Assembly (NCBI GenBank): GCA_020853705.1
Contig: JADYYK010000190.1
Coordinates: forward strand, 1-64,000
Length of the DNA stretch: 64,000 bases
Source of the DNA: Deltaproteobacteria bacterium
GTDB taxonomy: Bacteria; Myxococcota_A; Polyangia; Haliangiales; JADYYK01
Direction: 5' to 3'
Shown here: positions 14,659 to 22,565 of the stretch, piece after piece
Layout: each line of letters opens with the position of its first letter
How positions within the stretch are numbered: position 1 is the stretch's first letter
The notes under the pieces: model-generated
The model's database searches: none
Seen by the model: only the letters and a program-made list of their open reading frames with translations
Told to the model about the DNA's origin: nothing
Program-made: the position numbers and the translations under genes

Positions 14659-15537
14659 ATGAGTCACCAACCGACACCCTGGCGCAAGATCTGCGTCCCC
14701 ATCGACTTCTCACAGACCTCGTTGACCGCCTTCGAGCACGCCGTGCCGGTCGCCCGCCAGCATGGCGCCGAGCTCATCCTGCTCCATGTGCAGCGCGACC
14801 CCCTGCAGATGGCCGCGGAGTGGACCCGCCCGGCCATGCCGGCCTCGGTGGCCGATCTGCAGGCCACGCTGGCAGGTGAGCTGGAGCGCCTCAAGCGGCG
14901 CGCCATCGAGCTGGGGGTCAGCCTGGTGTCCACCGCGCTGGTCGACGACGCCCAGCCCTATCGGGGCATCGTCGACTTCGCCGAGACGGCCGCCGTCGAT
15001 CTCATCGTCATGGGCACCCACGGGCGCACCGGCCTCAAGCACTTCCTGGTCGGCTCGGTCGCCGAGCACGTGGTGCGCCTGGCGACCTGCCCGGTGCTGA
15101 CCGTTGGCGAGCGCGCGGCCCAGGCAGCGCACGCGGTGTTGCCGCCCGGGCACAGCGGCCTGCGCTGCGTCGACCTCATGCACCGCAACGTGGGCTTCGT
15201 GCACCCGTACGACAACCTGCAGGCGGTCGCCAGCAAGATGGCCGACCTCGAGGTGCGCTTCGTCCCGGTGTGCGACGCCACCGGCCACGTGCTGGGCGCG
15301 CTGACCGACCGCGACGTGCTGGCCAAGGTGGTGGCCAACGACCGCACCGCCAGCGAGTGCCGCGCCGACGAGCTGATGTCCCGCGACGTGCCCCTGTGCG
15401 GCCCCGACGACGACGTGCGCGACGTGGCGCGCAGGATGAACCAGGTCCACGCGCGGCGCGCCCTGGTGGTGTCGACCGAGGGCGTGGTGCTGGGCGTGCT
15501 GAGCCGGTCGGACATTCCCCCGGTGCTGGCGGGGTAG
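14659..15537 (+). CDS. Universal stress protein fused to a CBS-domain pair
   Basis: 292 residues. Residues 1-150 are a Usp domain (ICVPIDFSQTS; VMGTHGRTGLKHFLVGSVAE); residues 165-290 are two CBS repeats (VDLMHRNVGFVHP and ADELMSRDVPLCGP mark their starts). The fusion joins an ATP-binding Usp to an adenosine-nucleotide sensor and so links the two separate families present elsewhere in the island. AGGAGG lies 5-10 nt before the ATG. Driven by the sigma-54 element at 14619-14634. It converges with the next gene at a distance of 15 nt. Confidence 0.92.
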   Translation: MSHQPTPWRKICVPIDFSQTSLTAFEHAVPVARQHGAELILLHVQRDPLQMAAEWTRPAMPASVADLQATLAGELERLKRRAIELGVSLVSTALVDDAQPYRGIVDFAETAAVDLIVMGTHGRTGLKHFLVGSVAEHVVRLATCPVLTVGERAAQAAHAVLPPGHSGLRCVDLMHRNVGFVHPYDNLQAVASKMADLEVRFVPVCDATGHVLGALTDRDVLAKVVANDRTASECRADELMSRDVPLCGPDDDVRDVARRMNQVHARRALVVSTEGVVLGVLSRSDIPPVLAG

Positions 15538-15552
15538 GCGCCGCCGCGACGG

Positions 15553-18339
15553 CTACTGCTCGGCGCCGGCGGCGCCGACGTGGAAGCTGACCTGGGCGGG
15601 CAGCTGGTCGGGCGGATAGCCGAGGATGCCGGCGATCAGCTCGCGGGCGCCGTCGCGGTTGAAGCCGCCGACGCTGACCAGGAGATCGATGACCTGATCG
15701 GTGCCGAGCTGCCCGCGCACGTCGAGGCGCGCGCTGGCCCCGGCGCCGGAGACCTCGAGCACCGCGCCCTTGATGGTGATGGGCCCGATGTTGCGCAGCT
15801 CCAGCGTCAGATCCTCGGGGCCCGAGCTCGGGCCGCTGCGGGCGCGGCGCAGCAGGCCGCCCTGCGCGGTCATGCTGCCGGAGTCGACCCGGCCCAGCGC
15901 CATGAAGTCCCCCGCGGCGCTGCCCAGGCCGACCTCGAAGCCGGGCAACACGCCGTTGAGCAGGCTGGCGCCGCTGGGCTCCAGCACCTCGAGGCTGCCC
16001 TTGGGGAAGCGGAAGTGGCGGTCGACCACGGCGATGGCGTCGCTGTGATCGATCGACCCGCGGCTGTGGCGCGCGGTCAGGTGCCAGCTGAACAGGCCCT
16101 GGCCGGCGTAGCCGTGCGGCGCCAGCGCGGTGCCCTGCGCGCCGTCGCCCCAGTCGATGGCGAGATCGCTGACCCCGTCGGCCAGCACGCTGACCTCCAG
16201 CGCCTGGCCCAGGCGGCCCATGCGGTGCGACGGGCGCACCAGCTCGAGGCCCTCGCCGAACAGCTCGGCCAGCTGGGTGTCGGGCCGGGTCCAGTAGAAC
16301 AGCCGGTGCGTGCGCGACAGGTAGCGGTAGCTGTACACGGTGCGGTTCTTCTCGGCGCCGGGCTTGCCGGCCTCGTCACCGGTCGAGGTCAGCTCGGCCG
16401 GGTAGCGGTAGTCGGCCTCGCGCGCGGTCACGATGGCGCGCGCGCGCTCGGTGATGGCGCGCGCGCGCTCGACCCCGGCGCGCGCGCGGTCGACGGCGGC
16501 GTGGTCGTTGGCGTTCAGCGCGGCGCGCAGGGCCAGCGCGGTGTCGTAGACCTCCACGGCGTGGGCGGCGCGCAGGCCGAAGATGGCCAGGCCGTCGCGC
16601 ACCTCGCGCAGCCAGGGCTGGTCGACCTTGCGCTGGCGCGCGAGCAGCCGGTCGACGCGCCCGGCCCAGCCCGAGTACAGCGGCTGCAGGTCGCGCAGCG
16701 GGTCGAGCGCGCGGGCCTTGAAGCGCGCCACCTCGGCGTCACTCCAGGACAGCACCGCGGCGGGCGCCGGGGGCAGCGGGTGGAAGACGATGCCGGCGTC
16801 GCGCGCGGTCTCGGTGGCGTCGTCGCTGCCGACCAGCAGCGCGATCCGATCGGCGTCGTGCATGTCGACGCCCTGGCGCACGGTGACCTCGCGCAGCACG
16901 GCCGCGAGGTCGGCGCCATCCTGGAAGCGCGCCGCGAAGTCGGCCAAGCAGGCGTCGGCGGTGTAGGCCAGATCGAAGCTCATGCGCCCGAAGCACCAGT
17001 CGATCATCCAGTAGCCCCACTCCTGGCCGCTGGAGAACAGGTGGTGCTCCATCACGCCGTTTGTCGCGTCGGGGCGGTCGGCCAGCAGCGGCCTGAGCAG
17101 GTCGATGTCGTGCTGGCGCGCCTCCAGGGTCACCGGCGCCAGGTACAGCGGCACCGGCAGATCGAAGGTCAGCCACCAGCTGGCCTCGGGGTAGTAGGTG
17201 ATGCGCCGCAGCGGCGCCTGGCGGCGGATCCAGGCCAGGGTGTGGCGAAAGTCGGTGTTGCCGTAGACCGGCGCGGGCCGCTCGAGATCGTAGAACATGA
17301 GCAGGTGCACCGAGACGCCGAGGTTGGTGGGCGCGAACTCGGGCAGGTCGAAGAAGCGCACGCCATAGTTCGGGGTCGGCTTGCCGGCGGTGCCGTGGTT
17401 GATGCACGACAGCTCGACGGCGGGGTAGTGCTGCTTCATGTAGTCGGCGATGAAGGTCAGGCGCTGCACGGTGGCGACGTCGTCGGCCTCGGTGAACTCG
17501 CTGGGGTTGAACTGGAAGCCGAAGCTGACCGGATCGGGCAGGCCGGGCACCGGCGCCATCGCGCGCTCGATGGCCTCGGTGAGCTGCTCGCTCTCGGGGC
17601 GCGGATCGTTGGGATCGAGCACCGGGTCGCCGCCCTGCTGGGTGTTGAGCAGGTTGAGGCCGGTGCCGCGCGGGAAGCCGCGCTTGAAGGCGTGGTCACC
17701 GATGAGGGCGCGATCCCAGCCGTCGACCGAGGTCATGCGCAGCTTGACGTTCCAGTCGACCCAGCGCCGCATGTAGGCCGCCATGTCGAGCGGCGTCGAC
17801 AGCGGCGCCGACAGCTCGACCGGGTGCGTGGTGTGCACGTGCAGCGAGCGGCGCTGGAAGGCCCCGCGCGCGGCGACCTCGAGCGGCTGCGCCGGCCAGC
17901 CGAGGCGCGCCGGATACAGCGTCTGCTCGGGGTGGAAGTAGCGGATGCCCAGGCGATCGGCGAGATCGTAGACCGCCCACTGCGCCGACAGCAGATCGCC
18001 GCCGCGCAGCAGGACCAGGCGGCCGTCGCCGCAGCGGGTCTCGTGGATGGTGTAGCCCTGGGTCGCGGGCGGCGCGGGCGCGGCGCTGGCGGCGGCGTCG
18101 GCGCCATGGCCGAGCACCGCGAGGTGGATCTCGCCATCCACGCAGGTGGCGGGGCCGGTGGCGCGCTTGACGGTGGCGCGGGTGACCTGGCCCAGATCGG
18201 CGGCCAGATCGTCGGCGGCCCACAGCTCGGCCTCGGCCAGGCCGGGCGCGACGTGGATGGTGATGGGCGGGGCGGAGGCGCCGCCGCCACACTGGAGGCT
18301 GCACAGCAGCAGGGGTGCCAGCACGAAGAGCCGCTTCAT
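15553..18339 (-). CDS. Large secreted DUF4838-like (glycoside-hydrolase-like) protein
   Basis: 928 residues with an N-terminal signal peptide rich in Leu and Cys (LLLCSLQCGGG), possibly a lipoprotein although the lipobox is not standard. Residues ~25-130 resemble the alpha/beta domain that precedes catalytic barrels in GH20/GH67-type enzymes (LWAADDLAADLGQVT); residues ~170-470 resemble DUF4838 (LMFYDLERPAPVYGN; YYPEASWWLT). The C-terminal 400 residues are a helical segment with many Arg/Ala and then beta-rich modules. Substrate unknown; a polysaccharide is likely by family. ATG at 18339 begins the signal peptide; the upstream GTG start was rejected. Confidence 0.65.
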   Translation of the reverse strand: MKRLFVLAPLLLCSLQCGGGASAPPITIHVAPGLAEAELWAADDLAADLGQVTRATVKRATGPATCVDGEIHLAVLGHGADAAASAAPAPPATQGYTIHETRCGDGRLVLLRGGDLLSAQWAVYDLADRLGIRYFHPEQTLYPARLGWPAQPLEVAARGAFQRRSLHVHTTHPVELSAPLSTPLDMAAYMRRWVDWNVKLRMTSVDGWDRALIGDHAFKRGFPRGTGLNLLNTQQGGDPVLDPNDPRPESEQLTEAIERAMAPVPGLPDPVSFGFQFNPSEFTEADDVATVQRLTFIADYMKQHYPAVELSCINHGTAGKPTPNYGVRFFDLPEFAPTNLGVSVHLLMFYDLERPAPVYGNTDFRHTLAWIRRQAPLRRITYYPEASWWLTFDLPVPLYLAPVTLEARQHDIDLLRPLLADRPDATNGVMEHHLFSSGQEWGYWMIDWCFGRMSFDLAYTADACLADFAARFQDGADLAAVLREVTVRQGVDMHDADRIALLVGSDDATETARDAGIVFHPLPPAPAAVLSWSDAEVARFKARALDPLRDLQPLYSGWAGRVDRLLARQRKVDQPWLREVRDGLAIFGLRAAHAVEVYDTALALRAALNANDHAAVDRARAGVERARAITERARAIVTAREADYRYPAELTSTGDEAGKPGAEKNRTVYSYRYLSRTHRLFYWTRPDTQLAELFGEGLELVRPSHRMGRLGQALEVSVLADGVSDLAIDWGDGAQGTALAPHGYAGQGLFSWHLTARHSRGSIDHSDAIAVVDRHFRFPKGSLEVLEPSGASLLNGVLPGFEVGLGSAAGDFMALGRVDSGSMTAQGGLLRRARSGPSSGPEDLTLELRNIGPITIKGAVLEVSGAGASARLDVRGQLGTDQVIDLLVSVGGFNRDGARELIAGILGYPPDQLPAQVSFHVGAAGAEQ

Positions 18340-18379
18340 TGCGGCCCATTCTACGGCCAAGTGGGGGTCAGCTCGCAGG

Positions 18380-20335
18380 CTAAGGAAAGCTGCACAGCCC
18401 GGTGCAGGTCTGGGTGACCTGCCCGGTCGGGGTCAGGAAGGCCTCGAGCTGCGCCTGCAGCGGGGCCAGCACCGAGATGGCGTCGTGGGCGCCGTTGTCG
18501 ACCGGGGACGGCATGTTGACCGTGGGCGGCAGCGGCTCGCGGTGCACGTTCCACTGCGTGTAGGCCGAGTCGAGCGGCGCCGGCTGCGCGGGCACGCCGA
18601 ACACCGGCTGCTCCAGGTTGAAACCCGGGAGGCCCATGGCGCGGGCCAGGATCCGCGTGGCCAGGTTGGGCACCTGGGAGTCGCCGATCGACTCCTGCAC
18701 CAGGATGCGCTTGGCCATCGACCCCGGCAGCGGGTCGCGCAGGAGGTGCGGCGCGAAGGTGGCCGGGTCGGTGTAGTCCCACTCCGACTGCGACGCCGCG
18801 ATCAGCAGCTGGCGATCGAGGGGGTCGGGGTAGACCAGGTTGAGCAGCGGGTACAGCCGGTTGAAGTCCGACGAGCGATACATCATCAGGCTCCACTCGC
18901 AGCCCGGCACGTTGAGCGCGCCGCGCTCGATGTCGGGGCTGAGCGCCATGAACGCGGTGCCCTGGATGCCGCCGTTGGAGATGCCGAAGTAGTAGGCCTC
19001 GGCGCCGTCGCTGACCTGGTGCCCGTCGAGCGCCAGCGCAGCATCGTTGACGATCTTGGTGCGCACCAGGCGCGCCATGACCTGGGCGTTGACCTGGGCC
19101 TGCTGCAGCCGGTCGGTCACGATGCCGATCTGGTTGAGGTCGAGCACCACCTCGTTGGCGATGGTGCCGATGTCGTCGAAGGCCAGGCCGATCCAGTTGG
19201 TGCCGACCTGGACCATGCACAGCTTGTTGGCGATACCCTGGATGTGCGGCCACCCCAGCGACTCCTCGGCGCTGCCGAACAGGCCGTGGCCGTAGATCAT
19301 GATGGGCAGCGGCGCGGTCGCCGTCTTGGCGCACTTCGGGATCGAGATCACGATGGGCACGTCGTGCAGCGCGCGCACCGCGGGCTGACCGTCGGGGCCG
19401 AAGTTCATCTGGGCGTTACCCGCGTCGGAGGTCAGGAACGACGGCACCTGGATGGTGGCGTGGATCTCGCGGATGCGCAGGCCGTTCGGGGTGTCGACGC
19501 TGGAGGTGATGCTGTAGCCCAGCGACGGCGCCATCGCGAGCGCGCTGTCGCGCATGGCGACCAGGTGGCCGGTGGCGGTCTCGTCGCTGGCGGTGGTGAC
19601 GTCCCAGGCCAGGGTCAGCGACGCGCGCGGGACGCCGGCGCGCTCCAGCGCGGCGAACAGGTCGACATAGCGCGGGGCCAGCGCGCGCAGCGCGGGGGCC
19701 AGGCGGGCGGTGCCCGCCTCGGGCGTGTCCCGCAGGGCGGCGAAGCCGGCGGCGCGCAGCGGCCGGGCCTGGGCGTCGCGCAGGCCGCGCAGGGCGACCA
19801 GGTAGCGCGCCCGGGGCCGCAGCCGCTCCAGGGGATGGATGATGAGGGCCTGGCGCTGCCCCGAGGCGGGGTTGGCGTTGACGTCGACCTCGGCGAACAG
19901 CGGCACCCGGGTGCCAGTCGCGAGGTCGAGCAGCTGGATGGGGGCGTCGGGCAGCAGCGTGGCGGCCGCGGCGTCGGGGCCCGTGAGCTGGGTCGGGTCG
20001 ACCCCGGCGGCGAAGTAGACCAGGAAGGGGGTCGACGGCGAGAAGCCGTCACGCCGGTTCATGCGCGCTGGATCGAGCGCCTTGCCCGAGGCCGACACCG
20101 GCAGCAGCGCGGCGGGCAGCGCGACGCGCACGCCGGTGCGCGTGGTCGGGTCGGCGATCTCGTGCACGCTGGACGGGAACGGCGTCAGGCAGTCGTCGCC
20201 GACCAGCGGGTTGCAGCCGGCCGGGCCGGCGTCGGGTGTGGCCGGGCGCACGGCGTCGTCACCACAGGCGGTGAGGGCCAGGGTGACGGTGGCGGCGAGG
20301 CTTGCGATGGCCAGGAGGCGCTGCGGCCGGGACAT
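18380..20335 (-). CDS. Lipoprotein alpha/beta hydrolase
   Basis: 651 residues. A signal peptide with lipobox LTAC (Cys about residue 24) is followed by a Bac-Ig-like N-terminal part (residues 55-270) and an alpha/beta-hydrolase core with oxyanion segment IMIYGHGLFGS and nucleophile elbow GISNGGIQG. Such proteins are common in myxobacterial genomes; the substrate is unknown. It lies 40 nt from the preceding minus-strand gene and is divergent from the gene at 20402. Several Cys near the C-terminus (CTGLCSFP) suggest a disulfide. Confidence 0.75.
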   Translation of the reverse strand: MSRPQRLLAIASLAATVTLALTACGDDAVRPATPDAGPAGCNPLVGDDCLTPFPSSVHEIADPTTRTGVRVALPAALLPVSASGKALDPARMNRRDGFSPSTPFLVYFAAGVDPTQLTGPDAAAATLLPDAPIQLLDLATGTRVPLFAEVDVNANPASGQRQALIIHPLERLRPRARYLVALRGLRDAQARPLRAAGFAALRDTPEAGTARLAPALRALAPRYVDLFAALERAGVPRASLTLAWDVTTASDETATGHLVAMRDSALAMAPSLGYSITSSVDTPNGLRIREIHATIQVPSFLTSDAGNAQMNFGPDGQPAVRALHDVPIVISIPKCAKTATAPLPIMIYGHGLFGSAEESLGWPHIQGIANKLCMVQVGTNWIGLAFDDIGTIANEVVLDLNQIGIVTDRLQQAQVNAQVMARLVRTKIVNDAALALDGHQVSDGAEAYYFGISNGGIQGTAFMALSPDIERGALNVPGCEWSLMMYRSSDFNRLYPLLNLVYPDPLDRQLLIAASQSEWDYTDPATFAPHLLRDPLPGSMAKRILVQESIGDSQVPNLATRILARAMGLPGFNLEQPVFGVPAQPAPLDSAYTQWNVHREPLPPTVNMPSPVDNGAHDAISVLAPLQAQLEAFLTPTGQVTQTCTGLCSFP

Positions 20336-20401
20336 TGCGCCATCCTACACAATGGCGGGCGCGCCGCCGTAAGAGCGCCGCGCGGGCCGCGTTGATTGCG
20401 C

Positions 20402-20998
20402 ATGCGAGCGCAGCGGCGTTGGGCAGGGCTGGCGGGGGCGATGGTGGCCGCCGTGCTGGTGCAGGCGGGCCAGCCAGGCGACGCGCACGCGGAGGCCGGC
20501 GTGCCGCGCATCGGCCTCGGCATGCTGGCCAACCTCGGTGACGCGCCGATGGCCATCGGCGGCGCGGCGACCCTGCGGCTGCCGGTCGGGCCGCTGACGG
20601 TGGGCGTCGAGGCCGACCAGATCCTGCTCTCGGGCAGCGGGCCCACGCCGGCCGACGCCACCAGCGGCAGCCTGACCCGGGCCGCGGTGCTGGCGGGCCT
20701 CAACCTGCTGCACCTCCCGGTGGTCGGCATCATGCACGTCGACCTCGACCTCGAGTTCGCGCTGGGCCACCAGGCCGTCCATGTCAGCGACGACAACCAG
20801 TTCGAGCGCAGCGACCGCAGCGTGGAGCTGGTGGCCAACTTCCGCCTGCACGCCAGACGCCACGAGGCCACGGTGTTCATGAACCTGCGCTGGCTCGACC
20901 CGGGGCCGGCGCCGCCCTGCGCCGGGTGCCGCTACCGGGGCGACGACCCCAGCTGGATGATCGGCATGGGGGTGGCGTTCTCGCCCTACAAATACTGA
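20402..20998 (+). CDS. Secreted beta-barrel-like hypothetical protein
   Basis: 198 residues. A signal peptide (residues 1-32, ending DAHAEA) is followed by alternating beta-strand pattern (VGVEADQILLSG, LVANFRLHARR, ATVFMNLRWLD) and an aromatic C-terminal residue pattern (GMGVAFSPYKY), which suggests a small outer-membrane barrel. No family recognised. ATG at 20402 was chosen over TTG at 20396. It is followed after 36 nt by the AlkA-type gene; a dyad covers its stop codon. Confidence 0.6.
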   Translation: MRAQRRWAGLAGAMVAAVLVQAGQPGDAHAEAGVPRIGLGMLANLGDAPMAIGGAATLRLPVGPLTVGVEADQILLSGSGPTPADATSGSLTRAAVLAGLNLLHLPVVGIMHVDLDLEFALGHQAVHVSDDNQFERSDRSVELVANFRLHARRHEATVFMNLRWLDPGPAPPCAGCRYRGDDPSWMIGMGVAFSPYKY

Positions 20999-21011
20999 CA
21001 CAAGGCTGTCA
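20996..21011. promoter_or_regulatory. Dyad TGACA-N6-TGTCA before the AlkA-type gene
   Basis: A perfect 5-bp inverted repeat with 6-nt spacer that begins in the stop codon of the preceding gene and lies 24 nt before the ATG at 21035. It could be an operator for a damage-responsive regulator or a short hairpin. Low information content. Confidence 0.3.
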
Positions 21012-21034
21012 ATTGCCGATCGCATGCTGACGGC

Positions 21035-21991
21035 ATGAACAGCGAAAACCAGCACCAAGACAGCACCTTCCTGGCTGCCCGGCAGCCGTTCGACTTCACC
21101 CGCTCGCTGGCCTTCCTGGGCGCCTTCGCGCCGATGGCGGGCGAGCAGCGCCTGGGCGCGGGCAGCCTGACCAAGGCGCTCCGCGAGGCCGGGGTCGGCG
21201 CCACGGTCGGCTTCACGGTGCGCGCAGCCCCCGGCGGCGTCACCTGCCGGCTGCACACGGCGCCGGGGACGACGCTGACCCCTGCGCAGCGCACGCGCGT
21301 GCTGGACCGGGTGCGCTTCTTCCTCAGCCTGGACGACGACCTCGGGCCACTGTATGCGCGCGCGGCGGGCGACGCGGCGTTCGCGCCGGTGCTGCGCGCG
21401 CTGCACGGCTTTCACCAGGTCAAGCTGACCACGCCGTTCGAGAACGCCTGCTGGGCGGTGCTCGGCCAGCGCTGTCCGATCCCGGTGGCGCGCCGGCTCA
21501 AGGACCGGCTGACCGCGGCGCATGGCGGCGCGCTGCTGGTCGAGGGCCAGACCCGGCGCGCCTTCCCGTGCCCCGCGGATCTGGCCGAGGTCGACGTCGC
21601 GACCCTGACCGGCCTTCTCGGCCATCACCTCAAGGCGCAGCGCATCGCGGCGGTGACGCGCGCCTTCGCTGCGGTGGACGAGGCCTTCCTGCGCCACGGC
21701 GCCTTCGAAGAGGTGCGCCGCTGGCTGCTCGACATCGACGGCATCGGGCCCTGGTCGGCGGCCTTCGTGATGCTGCGCGGGCTCGGCCGCATGGAGCACA
21801 TCGCCAGCGCCGAGGCGCAGCTGCTCCCGCACCTGGAGGCGCGCTATGGTGCGTTGACGCGGCCCGCGCTGCGCGCGCTGGAGCAGCGCTATGGCGATCA
21901 GCGCGGCTACTGGGTGCTGTATGTGCGCGCCGCCGAGGCCCTGGTCGGCGCCAGCCCGGGCGCCGCGGTTGCGTCGATGGCCGAGGCCTGA
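21035..21991 (+). CDS. AlkA-type DNA-3-methyladenine glycosylase II family protein, catalytic Asp replaced
   Basis: 318 residues. Residues ~10-110 form the AlkA N-terminal beta domain; residues ~115-310 are the helix-hairpin-helix glycosylase fold (FENACWAVLGQRCPIPVARR; hairpin LLDIDGIGPWSAAF at ~230-243). In AlkA the catalytic Asp sits in FLPDDYL after the hairpin; here the aligned segment is HIASAEAQLL, giving Glu260 at that place and no Asp. It may be a weak or altered glycosylase, or a DNA-binding relative without activity. Start ATG at 21035 is clear. The next gene, a small lipoprotein, follows after 11 nt. Confidence 0.8.
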   Translation: MNSENQHQDSTFLAARQPFDFTRSLAFLGAFAPMAGEQRLGAGSLTKALREAGVGATVGFTVRAAPGGVTCRLHTAPGTTLTPAQRTRVLDRVRFFLSLDDDLGPLYARAAGDAAFAPVLRALHGFHQVKLTTPFENACWAVLGQRCPIPVARRLKDRLTAAHGGALLVEGQTRRAFPCPADLAEVDVATLTGLLGHHLKAQRIAAVTRAFAAVDEAFLRHGAFEEVRRWLLDIDGIGPWSAAFVMLRGLGRMEHIASAEAQLLPHLEARYGALTRPALRALEQRYGDQRGYWVLYVRAAEALVGASPGAAVASMAEA

Positions 21992-22002
21992 TACGAGGCC
22001 GG

Positions 22003-22446
22003 ATGCGCAAGAGCCTGTGGATGCTGGCGCTGCTCGGCCTGCTGGTCGTGGTCGGCTGTGGCGGCAGCGGTGACGACGACGACGACGTGCCCGCGGTCGA
22101 TGCCGGGCGCGTGCTCGACGCGACGGCCGCCCTCGACGCCCTGGTGTGCGCCCCCGGCGACTGCCCGTGCTTCTCCAACCACGACTGCCCGGCTGATCAC
22201 ACCTGCATGAGCCAGGACCCGGGCGGCAACCAGGTCTACTGCGTGCTCGGCGCGCGCGGCACCGGGGCCAAGGGCACGCCGTGCAGCGGCGAGGCCGACT
22301 GCGCCAGCGCGCTGTGCGTGGACGACGCCCAGGGCGGCATGCGCTGCTCCGACGAGTGCACCGGCCCTGGTGATTGCCCGGCCAGCCTGCCGCGCTGTCT
22401 GCTCATCGGGTTCGGCGTCAACAAGCAGATCTGCGCGCGCCAGTAG
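22003..22446 (+). CDS. Small cysteine-rich lipoprotein
   Basis: 147 residues. Signal peptide with lipobox VVGC (Cys at ~19), an Asp-rich spacer (DDDDD), then a domain with about 14 cysteines (CAPGDCPCFSNHDC, CSGEADCASALC, CSDECTGPGDC) in disulfide-type spacing as seen in many myxobacterial surface lipoproteins. No enzymatic motif. It probably shares a transcript with the glycosylase 11 nt upstream. Confidence 0.75.
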   Translation: MRKSLWMLALLGLLVVVGCGGSGDDDDDVPAVDAGRVLDATAALDALVCAPGDCPCFSNHDCPADHTCMSQDPGGNQVYCVLGARGTGAKGTPCSGEADCASALCVDDAQGGMRCSDECTGPGDCPASLPRCLLIGFGVNKQICARQ

Positions 22447-22565
22447 CGCGCGGCGGGTTCGCGCGCCCGGGCTACGCGGCGTCGCAGCCAGGCGCGAAGA
22501 CGCTGTCGCCCAGTGGCAACCTTGGTGCGATGATCACGCTTCAGCCGCGGATGCTACGGTGCCGC

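Noticed and set aside
15580..18417. Open reading frame of 945 codons on the plus strand
   Set aside because: It is the antisense shadow of the DUF4838-like gene: composition is rich in His/Gln/Arg/Gly without domains, and the minus-strand frame has a signal peptide and recognisable folds.
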